From positions 1 to 6,806 of the forward strand of contig JBFWQM010000265.1 in NCBI GenBank assembly GCA_050249455.1: a stretch of 6,806 nucleotides of DNA, read 5' to 3'. The position numbers were made by a program, and so were the translations under genes. A model generated the notes under the pieces. It searched no databases. It was given only the letters and a program-made list of their open reading frames with translations, and was not told the DNA's origin. Source of the DNA: JBFWQM01 sp050249455. Its GTDB lineage: Bacteria; Pseudomonadota; Alphaproteobacteria; MPNO01; VGEU01. Each line of letters begins with the position of its first letter. Position 1 is the stretch's first letter. Below are positions 1 to 5,752 of the stretch, piece by piece.

Positions 1-1
1 G

Positions 2-76
2 GACCGGCTCGGCTACGAGAAGCGCATGCTCGACGAGTGGTTCCGCGCACGTTTCGCGGCGCAGAAGCAGAACTGA
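2..76 (+). CDS. C-terminal end of an unidentified protein (5' end outside window)
   Basis: The second forward frame is open from the left edge and closes with TGA at 74-76, giving a 24-residue tail that begins DRLGYEKRMLDEW and ends AAQKQN. The tail is charged and helix-forming (alternating Arg/Lys/Glu with Leu, Trp and Phe), with no membrane segment or recognisable motif, so the product is probably a soluble protein of unknown family. Codons have G or C at the third position, as in neighbouring genes, which supports real coding. A run of seven T directly follows the stop, then the inverted repeat at 87-198; the next gene lies on the opposite strand and converges on this one. The tail is too short to assign a function. 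Confidence 0.6.
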   Translation, partial: DRLGYEKRMLDEWFRARFAAQKQN

Positions 77-86
77 TTTTTTTGGG

Positions 87-198
87 AGTCATGCGCGGGC
101 TTGACCCGCGTATCCAGCGCGCGCGGTCAGCGCGCAAAGGACTCTTCTGCGCGGCCATGCCGCGCTGCTGGATACGCGGGTCAAGCCCGCGCATGACT
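87..198. repeat. REPIN/BIME-like inverted repeat, 32-bp perfect arms
   Basis: Positions 87-118 and 167-198 are exact reverse complements over 32 bp, separated by 48 bp. Each arm contains its own smaller palindrome, CGCGGG-cttga-CCCGCG, so the element is two REP-like units in opposite orientation. The 48-bp interior holds two more hairpins: GCGCGC-ggtca-GCGCGC (119-135) and GCGCGGC-cat-GCCGCGC (149-165). It sits in the gap between two convergent genes, the usual place for such elements. Similar GCGGGCTTGACCCGC-type palindromes are familiar to me from intergenic regions of alphaproteobacterial genomes, but the copy number here is unknown. A transcript from either strand would fold into a very long hairpin, which could protect 3' ends or block read-through. 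Neither side is followed by a U tract, so it is not a classic intrinsic terminator. Confidence 0.85.
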
Positions 199-222
199 AC
201 AAAACGTCCTCCGAAAACGCCC

Positions 223-1740
223 TCAGAACGGCATCCGGCCGCCGGCATAGCGGTGGAAGCCGACGTCCTCGGCCCAGATGCGCTTGTGGGCGGCGCGGAC
301 GTGGGGCATGGCGGGGGCGGCGGCGGCGACGTAGGACGAGAAGTCCCGGCGGAACGCCGCCATGTGGTCGGCGACCTCGGCGCGCAGTGCCGCCTCGTCG
401 ACCGTCTGCATCCTGCGGTCGCGCATGACGATGCGGCCGTCCACGATCACCGTCTCCACGCCGCGGCCCGACTCGGAATAGACGAGCTGGCGCGCCGCAC
501 TGTTGAACGGCACGAACGCCACGTCGGACAGGTCGAGGATGGCGAGGTCGGCCTTGCGCCCCGGCTTGATCGCGCCGACCTGGTCTTGCAGCCGCGCCGT
601 GCGGGCGCCGCCGAGCGTGGCGGCGCGCACCGCCTCCGCCGCCGACATCGTGGTCGGCTCCGGCTCGCTCACCGCGTTCAGGATGCAGAACAGCTTCATC
701 GCCTGAAACAGGTTGATGGTGTCGCTGCACGAGCAGTTGTCCGACCCGAGCGCGAGCCGCACGCCCTTGTCGCGCAGCAGCGGAATTGGCGCGATGCCGC
801 TCTTGATCCGCATGTTGCTGAGGAAGTTCATCACCAGCCCGACGTCGCGCTCGGCCATCCGCGCGATGTCGTCGGGGGCGAGCCACACGCCGTGCGCAAT
901 CGTCAGCCGCCCGTCGAGCGCGCCCATGCGGTCGAGGAAGCCGAGCAGCGAACCGCCGTCGTTGCCGTATTGCTGGCGCGCCAGCAGTGCCTGCGCCTTG
1001 GTCTCGTAGACGTGGGTGTAGACCGGCAGGTCGTGGCGCGACGCCATGTCGACCACCGCCTCCCACAGCGGCGGGGTGCAGCGCTGCGGCGCCGACGGGC
1101 CGAGCGCCCAGTGGCCGCGCGGGCCGGGCGTGGCGCGGCGCCTGAGTTGCGCGGCGACGAAGTCGGCCAGCGGCTTGGGATCGACGTCGGCGTTGCCGGC
1201 GATCGCCTGGATGTCGGCCGGGAACTCCTTCCAGTACGGCACCGTGGTGACGTTGGAGAGGTCGCGCACCTGGATCGCGTAGACGACGCGGATGCCGGCC
1301 TCCTCGTAGGCCGCGAGGATGGTGTCGAGCACCTCCTCGTCGAACGGCGCGAAGGTGCTCATGTCCTGGATGGTGGTGATGCCGTTGCGCAGCGCCTCCA
1401 GCGCGCCGACAAGGGTGCGCAGCCGCAGCTCCGCCTTCGACCGCCCGGCGCCGAGCGGGCCGGTCAGGAGCTGCCACATCTCCAGCGGGTGCTCCTCGAT
1501 CAGGCCCTTGGCCAGCACGTCGTGCGAGTGGTAGTGCGCATTGACGAAGCCGGGGATGACCAGCCTGCCCGCGGCATCGATCACCGTCGCGCCGGCGGCC
1601 TGCGCCGCGAGGTCGGGGCCGACCGCGGCGATGCGGTCGCCCGCCACCAGCACGTCGGCGACGGCGGGCTGGTGCACGTCGCCGTCGTGGTCGTACACGC
1701 GTCCGCCGCGGATCAGCAGTCGTCCCGAATCTGTCATCAT
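223..1740 (-). CDS. Amidohydrolase, TRZ/ATZ / cytosine deaminase-like family (cytosolic)
   Basis: A 505-residue metal-dependent hydrolase of the amidohydrolase superfamily (COG0402-like: triazine hydrolases, SsnA, guanine/cytosine deaminase relatives). These enzymes hydrolyse C-N or C-Cl bonds of heterocycles or amides with one bound metal ion. Visible in order: an N-terminal beta-sandwich strand region (about 7-60); the strand-1 HxH motif VNAHYHSH with H69 and H71; H243 and the catalytic-type E246 in THVYE; H283 in IAHG; a SNM segment at 309; D334 in LGSDN; and a C-terminal part with GAIKPGRKADLAILD (389-403) that returns to the sandwich domain. All expected metal ligands are present, so the enzyme should be active. 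There is no signal peptide, so it should be cytosolic. The chosen start is the first of two adjacent ATG codons. GGGTGAGG lies immediately upstream, so the second ATG (ending at 1737) or an in-frame GTG just before is also possible. The gene is divergent from the second amidohydrolase. The substrate is not predictable. Confidence 0.93.
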   Translation of the reverse strand: MMTDSGRLLIRGGRVYDHDGDVHQPAVADVLVAGDRIAAVGPDLAAQAAGATVIDAAGRLVIPGFVNAHYHSHDVLAKGLIEEHPLEMWQLLTGPLGAGRSKAELRLRTLVGALEALRNGITTIQDMSTFAPFDEEVLDTILAAYEEAGIRVVYAIQVRDLSNVTTVPYWKEFPADIQAIAGNADVDPKPLADFVAAQLRRRATPGPRGHWALGPSAPQRCTPPLWEAVVDMASRHDLPVYTHVYETKAQALLARQQYGNDGGSLLGFLDRMGALDGRLTIAHGVWLAPDDIARMAERDVGLVMNFLSNMRIKSGIAPIPLLRDKGVRLALGSDNCSCSDTINLFQAMKLFCILNAVSEPEPTTMSAAEAVRAATLGGARTARLQDQVGAIKPGRKADLAILDLSDVAFVPFNSAARQLVYSESGRGVETVIVDGRIVMRDRRMQTVDEAALRAEVADHMAAFRRDFSSYVAAAAPAMPHVRAAHKRIWAEDVGFHRYAGGRMPF

Positions 1741-1860
1741 CCTCACCCGTCGGTTGGCTTCACGCGGCGGGCGCATCGTGCCATCATCGCCGCCGCGGGT
1801 CGATGCCGGAACGCAACCAACGAACGGCGTCCACGGCGGCGCCGACGCAGGGAGTGGCCG
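1741..1860. promoter_or_regulatory. Divergent intergenic region between the two amidohydrolase genes
   Basis: These 120 bp separate the start codons of two genes transcribed away from each other, so both promoters and any shared operator should lie here or in the adjacent coding ends. I see no convincing -35/-10 pair on either strand. The only symmetry noted is a loose GTTGG...CCAAC pairing (near 1753 and 1817), too short to call an operator. No regulator gene is adjacent in the window, so any control is from elsewhere. The assignment as regulatory rests on the gene arrangement, not on a recognised motif. Confidence 0.5.
1849..1854 (+). promoter_or_regulatory. Ribosome binding site fixing the start of the Tat-type amidohydrolase
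   Basis: AGGGAG lies six bases before the ATG at 1861. It is a good Shine-Dalgarno match and supports that ATG over the longer open frame upstream and over the in-frame GTG at 1999, which has no such sequence. This matters because the ATG at 1861 places the twin-arginine motif about 65 residues into the protein. Confidence 0.7.
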
Positions 1861-3381
1861 ATGACCGAGTTCCTCACCGACGCGGAAATTGCCGCGCTGG
1901 ACGGCGCCGAGACGGTGCCGTTCGCCTCCCCGATCCCCGTCCACAACATCTCCAACGGCGAGTTCGCGCCGGCACCGCGCACCGCCGCGCAGCGCGCGGT
2001 GGAGGCGCGGATCAAGGACCTCGGCGACACGCTGGGGCGCCAGCAGGGCCTCGGCCGGCGCCGCTTCCTGCAGACCGCGTCGGGCATGGCGGCGGCGTTC
2101 CTCGCCATGAACGAGGTGTACGGGCCGGTGTTCGAGGTGAGCCGCGCCGAGGCGGCGACGCCGGAGATGGCCAACGAGCGCGCGCGCACGCTGGCCGGGC
2201 AGTTCGTGTTCGACGGCCACACCCATTTCCTGCGCCGCGACGCTGCGCCGGGCTCGCCGCTGCGCAACTTCGTGGGCCTGCGCGAGATGACGCGCCGGTC
2301 GGGGGTCAACCCGGACCTGCAGGGCGAGCAGACCTGGGACCATCTCAGCTTCGAGAACTACGTGAAGGAGATGTTCCTCGATTCCGACACCAAGATCGCG
2401 ATGCTGTCGGGCGCGCCGGCCGACGTGCCGGAGGACTGGTTCCTGACCAACGACATGAAGGCCGCGGCGCGCGACCGGCTGAACCGCATGGCGGGGTCGA
2501 AGCGCCTCTACATCCAGACCATCTTCACCCCCGGCCAGCCCGGCTGGCTGGAGGAGGTCGACCGCTGCGCCGAGCAGCTCAAGCCGGACTCGTTCAAAGG
2601 CTACACGATCGGCGACAACACCAACAAGGACCGCTCGAAGTACCCGTGGCGGATGGACGACGAGAAGGTCACCTATCCCGGCTACGAGCGGATGGACAAG
2701 GCCGGCATCCGCATCGTGTGCGTGCACAAGGGCCTTTTCCCGCCGTCCGCGGCGGAGCGCTGGCCGCGGCTGGAGGAATACGCTTCGGTCGCCGACGTCG
2801 GCAAGGCGGCGAAGGACTGGCCGCAGTTCAGCTTCATGGTCTACCACGCCGGCTACCGCCACACCGGCGGCCGCGGCGGCCCGGACGAGGCGCTGGCGGA
2901 GTTCGACCGCACCGGCCGGCTCGCCTGGGTTACCGACCTCGCCGAGATCCCCGAGAAGTTCGGCGTGCGCAACGTCTACGCCGACATCGGCGCGACCTTC
3001 GCCTCGATGGCGGTGTCGCACCCGCGGCTGGCGGCGATCCTGCTCGGCACCCTGGTCAAGGGCCTCGGCGCCGACCGCATCGTGTGGGGTACCGACTCGC
3101 TGTGGTTCGGCTCGCCGCAGTGGCAGATCGAGGCGCTGCGGCGGCTGGAGATCCCCGAAGACCTGCAGAAGAAGCACGGCTTCGCGCCGCTCGGTCCGGC
3201 CGACGGCCTGGTCAAGAGCGCGATCTTCGGCTTCAACAGCGCCCGCGTGTACGGGCTGGAGCTGCGCGCCGCCGAGCGGGCGACCCGCAACGACCGCTTC
3301 GCCGCGCTGAGGGCGGCCTACCTGGACGCCGGGCCGCAGCGCGCCAACCTGGCCTACGGCTACATCGCGCGCGAGGGGTGA
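1861..3381 (+). CDS. Amidohydrolase family 2 (ACMSD-like) TIM-barrel hydrolase with internal twin-arginine motif
   Basis: A 506-residue protein of the Amidohydro_2 (PF04909-like) branch of the amidohydrolase superfamily, whose members are metal-dependent hydrolases or decarboxylases. The barrel begins at FDGHTHF with the HxH ligands H120 and H122. Further ligand candidates are H289 (CVHKG), H329 (VYHAGY) and the strand-8 aspartate D412 (WGTDSLWFG), so the metal site looks complete. Before the barrel is GLGRRRFLQTA, with the Tat-type pair R66-R67, F69 and L70, then a mildly hydrophobic stretch (72-83) and an alanine-rich AEAA near 96-99 that could be a cleavage site. This suggests export of the folded metalloenzyme to the periplasm. 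The 65 residues ahead of the twin arginines are unusually long and mostly hydrophilic. The AGGGAG ribosome site supports this start. The protein is unrelated in detail to the divergent TRZ/ATZ-type enzyme. The ABC ATPase follows 108 bp downstream on the same strand. The substrate is unknown; family membership is well supported. Confidence 0.93.
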   Translation: MTEFLTDAEIAALDGAETVPFASPIPVHNISNGEFAPAPRTAAQRAVEARIKDLGDTLGRQQGLGRRRFLQTASGMAAAFLAMNEVYGPVFEVSRAEAATPEMANERARTLAGQFVFDGHTHFLRRDAAPGSPLRNFVGLREMTRRSGVNPDLQGEQTWDHLSFENYVKEMFLDSDTKIAMLSGAPADVPEDWFLTNDMKAAARDRLNRMAGSKRLYIQTIFTPGQPGWLEEVDRCAEQLKPDSFKGYTIGDNTNKDRSKYPWRMDDEKVTYPGYERMDKAGIRIVCVHKGLFPPSAAERWPRLEEYASVADVGKAAKDWPQFSFMVYHAGYRHTGGRGGPDEALAEFDRTGRLAWVTDLAEIPEKFGVRNVYADIGATFASMAVSHPRLAAILLGTLVKGLGADRIVWGTDSLWFGSPQWQIEALRRLEIPEDLQKKHGFAPLGPADGLVKSAIFGFNSARVYGLELRAAERATRNDRFAALRAAYLDAGPQRANLAYGYIAREG

Positions 3382-3467
3382 CGGGCGCCGGGCCGCTTGA
3401 CGCGGAGGTCCGGCGGCGGGCAATTGGGGCGGTCGCCGCACCGCCGGTGTCGGGGTTCAGTCGTGCC

Positions 3468-3473
3468 GAGGGA
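3468..3473 (+). promoter_or_regulatory. Possible ribosome binding site that would favour a TTG start for the ABC ATPase
   Basis: GAGGGA is 7 bases ahead of an in-frame TTG at 3481 but 16 bases ahead of the ATG at 3490. By spacing alone TTG is the better start and would add three residues (Met-Pro-Ala) to the protein. The ATG is preferred in the gene call because proteins of this family commonly start MIEM; the two options differ only trivially in product. Confidence 0.4.
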
Positions 3474-3489
3474 TTCGATATTGCCGGCC

Positions 3490-4218
3490 ATGATCGAGAT
3501 GCGGGGCGTCAGCAAGCGCTTCGGCAGCTTCCAGGTGCTCAAGGACATCGACCTCTCGGTCATGCTGGGCCAGAAGGTGGTGGTGTGCGGGCCGTCGGGT
3601 TCGGGCAAGTCGACCCTGATCCGCTGCATCAACCGGCTGGAGAGCCATGACGAGGGGACCATCGTCGTCGACGGCATCGAGCTGACCGACGACACGCGCA
3701 ACGTCAACGCCATCCGGCGCGAGGTCGGCATGGTGTTCCAGCAGTTCAACCTGTTCCCGCACCTCACCGTGCTGCAGAACCTGACCCTGGCCCCGATGCG
3801 CGTCCGTGGCATGGGTCGCAAGGAGGCGGAGGACCTCGCCATGCTCTACCTGGAGCGGGTGCGCATCCCCGAGCAGGCGGCGAAGTACCCGGCCCAGCTC
3901 TCCGGCGGCCAGCAGCAGCGGGTCGCCATCGCCCGCAGCCTGTGCATGAAGCCGCGGGTGATGCTGTTCGACGAGCCGACCTCGGCGCTCGACCCCGAGA
4001 TGATCAAGGAGGTGCTCGACGTCATCGTCGAGCTGGCGGGGGAGGGGATGACGATGGTCTGCGTCACCCACGAGATGGGCTTCGCCCGCCGGGTCGCCGA
4101 CCTGATGGTGTTCATGGACAAGGGCGAGATCGTCGAGACCGCCCCGCCCGACCGGTTCTTCGGACGGCCCGAGAGCGACCGGACGAAGCTGTTTTTGAGC
4201 CAGATCCTCTCTCACTAG
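3490..4218 (+). CDS. Polar amino acid ABC transporter ATP-binding protein (GlnQ/HisP-like)
   Basis: A 242-residue nucleotide-binding subunit that would power import of a polar amino acid or related small solute from the cytoplasmic face of the membrane. All ABC motifs are intact: Walker A GPSGSGKST (34-42), Q-loop Q84 within MVFQQFNLFPHLTVLQN, signature LSGGQQQR (137-144), Walker B VMLFDE (157-162), D-loop SALD (165-168) and H-loop H194 in VTHEMGFAR. The FNLFPHLTVLQN and THEMGFAR segments and the full length are typical of the glutamine/glutamate/histidine/arginine uptake group. No permease or periplasmic binding protein gene is adjacent: the upstream neighbour is the Tat-type amidohydrolase, and an inverted repeat then an MFS gene follow. 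It either works with permeases encoded elsewhere or is a remnant of a rearranged operon. An in-frame TTG at 3481 is an alternative start. The exact substrate cannot be told from the ATPase. Confidence 0.95.
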   Translation: MIEMRGVSKRFGSFQVLKDIDLSVMLGQKVVVCGPSGSGKSTLIRCINRLESHDEGTIVVDGIELTDDTRNVNAIRREVGMVFQQFNLFPHLTVLQNLTLAPMRVRGMGRKEAEDLAMLYLERVRIPEQAAKYPAQLSGGQQQRVAIARSLCMKPRVMLFDEPTSALDPEMIKEVLDVIVELAGEGMTMVCVTHEMGFARRVADLMVFMDKGEIVETAPPDRFFGRPESDRTKLFLSQILSH

Positions 4219-4238
4219 CTGCATCCGGACCCGGAGGC

Positions 4239-4321
4239 GCCCCCTCCCCCCAACCCCCTCCCACGAGGGGAGGGGGAGTTCTAGCCCCCTCCCCTCGTGG
4301 GAGGGGGGTGGGGGAGGGGGC
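4239..4321. repeat. C/G-tract inverted repeat forming a long hairpin between the ABC and MFS genes
   Basis: The left arm (4239-4276) and right arm (4285-4321) are reverse complements, with the first 23 bp next to the loop perfect and then one mismatch and one single-base indel. The loop is eight bases, AGTTCTAG. Each arm also contains a small palindrome: CCCCTC-ccac-GAGGGG (4255-4270) and CCCCTC-gtgg-GAGGGG (4291-4306). The strands are strikingly skewed between C-runs and G-runs. It begins 20 bp past the ABC stop codon, so it could end or stabilise that transcript, but no U tract follows. Similar CCCTCCCC...GGGGAGGG repeats are common intergenic elements in GC-rich proteobacteria, as I recall, and this is probably a dispersed copy. 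Multicopy status cannot be tested here. Confidence 0.85.
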
Positions 4322-4421
4322 CTCTCCGCGCGACAGATGCCGCGCCGGCCCGCGCCGAAACCCGTGCATCCCCGCGCGGATGCGCCTAATTTCACGGCAA
4401 CCGCCCAACCACCCCGCAGCC

Positions 4422-5660
4422 ATGGCCGCCGTCACCGGCTACCGCAGCATCGTCCGCGCCTTCCGCAGCCGCCAGTTCGCGCTCTACACCGGATTCGGAA
4501 TCCCGTCGCAGATCGGGATCTGGATGCAGCGGGTCGCGGTGGGCTGGATGATCTGGGAGCTGACCCATTCCGGCACCTGGCTCGGCGTGCTGGCGTTCGC
4601 CGATTTCTTCCCGACCATCGTCTTCAGCCAGTTCGCCGGCGTGGTCGCCGACCGCTTCGAGCGGGTCCGGGTCGCTTTCGTCACCCAGTCGGCGCAGCTC
4701 CTGTTCGTGCTGATCCTGCTGGCGCTGGCCGTCACCGGCTCGGTGACGCCGGAGGCGCTGGTGGCGATCACCGCGCTGAGCGGCACCGCGGCGTCGTTCC
4801 ACCAGCCGGTGCGCCAGACCATCATCTCGCGCATCGTGCCGCGCGAGGACCTGCCGGCGGCGATCGGCATCAACTCGGCGTCGTGGCACGGCTCGCGCTT
4901 CGTCGGCCCGGCGATCGCCGGCGTGGTCATCGCGGCGTGGGGCGTGGTGCCGGCGATCGCGATCAACGCCATGACCTATGTCGGCTTCCTGTGGGCGATC
5001 ACCCGGCTCGACCGGCTGCCGCCGACGCCGCGCCGACGCACCCTGCGCGAGATTCCGGCGGAGATCGCCGAGGGCTGGGTCTACGCCGCGCGCCACCCGG
5101 GCATCGGGCCAGCCTACCTGATCCTGGTGGTCAGCTCGATCGTGGGCCGGCCGGTGGGTGAGCTGCTGCCCGGTTTCGCCGCCGCGGTGTTCGGCCGCGG
5201 CGCGGACGGTCTGGCGTGGCTGACCTCGATGACCGGGCTCGGCGCCATGGTCGCCGGGCTGTGGATCGCCCAGCGCGGCCGGGTGGAGGGGCTGACCAAC
5301 GTCGTCGCCCTCGGCATGCTGGGCCTCGCGCTGTCGCTCGCCGCGTTCACCGCGACCGACAACCTGTGGGTCGCGCTGCCGTTCATCGCGCTGGTCGGGG
5401 CCTGCCTGACCATGACCGGCTCGGCAACCCAGGCGCTGGTGCAGAACGCGGTCGACGATTCGGTGCAGGGCCGCATCCTCGGCATCTACGGGCTGATCTG
5501 GCTGGGCGGGCCGGCGCTGGGGTCGCTGGTCATGGGCGTGCTGTCGGAGTGGGTCGGCCTGCGCTGGCCGGTGTTCGGCGGGGCGGTGATCTGCCTGGCG
5601 GCGTGGGCGTGGGCGCACCGCCGCCGCGCCCGGATGCGCCAGGCGCTCGAGGTGCCGTGA
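4422..5660 (+). CDS. MFS transporter, EntS / MFS_3 type
   Basis: A 412-residue integral membrane protein with about twelve hydrophobic segments (roughly 19-43, 52-75, 84-104, 110-127, 158-178, 180-195, 230-245, 265-283, 291-310, 315-335, 350-376, 381-399) and a longer basic central loop (196-228). The start pattern IGIWMQRVAVGWMIWELTHSGTWLG followed by the motif-A-like GVVADRFERVR (73-83), and the late NAVDDSVQGRILGIYG with GGPALGSL, match the MFS_3 group that includes the enterobactin exporter EntS. Members are usually exporters of small molecules, but the direction and substrate cannot be read here. The ATG at 4422 gives a typical N-terminus but has no clear ribosome site. The in-frame ATG at 4380 would add 14 residues and has only a weak GCGCGG before it. 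The gene follows the inverted repeat and is separated from ispG by 92 bp. Confidence 0.92.
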   Translation: MAAVTGYRSIVRAFRSRQFALYTGFGIPSQIGIWMQRVAVGWMIWELTHSGTWLGVLAFADFFPTIVFSQFAGVVADRFERVRVAFVTQSAQLLFVLILLALAVTGSVTPEALVAITALSGTAASFHQPVRQTIISRIVPREDLPAAIGINSASWHGSRFVGPAIAGVVIAAWGVVPAIAINAMTYVGFLWAITRLDRLPPTPRRRTLREIPAEIAEGWVYAARHPGIGPAYLILVVSSIVGRPVGELLPGFAAAVFGRGADGLAWLTSMTGLGAMVAGLWIAQRGRVEGLTNVVALGMLGLALSLAAFTATDNLWVALPFIALVGACLTMTGSATQALVQNAVDDSVQGRILGIYGLIWLGGPALGSLVMGVLSEWVGLRWPVFGGAVICLAAWAWAHRRRARMRQALEVP

Positions 5661-5667
5661 CGCCGCG

Positions 5668-5696
5668 TTGTCATCGCCGGCAGCGCAGGCTATTCA
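5668..5696 (+). promoter_or_regulatory. Possible sigma-70-type promoter for ispG
   Basis: TTGTCA (5668-5673; five of six bases match TTGACA) is followed after exactly 17 bp by TATTCA (5691-5696; three of six bases match TATAAT). The pair lies in the 92-bp gap between the MFS stop codon and the ispG start, in locally lower GC sequence. Spacing is ideal, but the -10 match is weak, so this is tentative. If real, ispG would be expressed independently of the upstream transporter genes. Confidence 0.35.
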
Positions 5697-5752
5697 CTTC
5701 GCGGCCCGCAAACCCATTTTCCTGAACGGCGGCAAAGGCAAGGGTTCCCAGG

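Noticed and set aside
77..222. Intrinsic terminator at the first inverted repeat
   Set aside because: The seven-T run lies before the hairpin on the plus strand, and on the minus strand it reads as A. Neither direction has hairpin followed by U tract.
37..1860. Long open plus-strand frame continuous with and upstream of the Tat-type amidohydrolase, which would give a giant fusion
   Set aside because: The translation before 1861 is Arg/His/Val/Asp-rich low-complexity antisense of the minus-strand amidohydrolase, starts inside the inverted repeat region and shows no domain. The ribosome site and family N-terminus support a start at 1861.
1741..3441. Minus-strand open frame continuing upstream of the TRZ/ATZ-type gene across the whole second amidohydrolase
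   Set aside because: It is the antisense shadow of a clear Amidohydro_2 gene in GC-rich DNA, with no recognisable motifs. The COG0402-like protein has a normal N-terminus at 1740.
3428..3445. Small hairpin GGCGGT-cgccgc-ACCGCC between the Tat-type amidohydrolase and the ABC gene
   Set aside because: A six-base GC stem without a U tract is expected by chance in sequence this GC-rich.
4366..4383. Small hairpin GCATCC-ccgcgc-GGATGC ahead of the MFS gene, overlapping the alternative ATG at 4380
   Set aside because: The stem is only six base pairs and no ribosome site is involved. It is too weak to call a translational switch.
3942..4421. Open frame upstream of the MFS gene running through the end of the ABC ATPase and the inverted repeat
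   Set aside because: The frame is out of phase with the intact ABC gene and its product is Arg/Gly/Pro-rich filler. MFS homology begins just after 4422.
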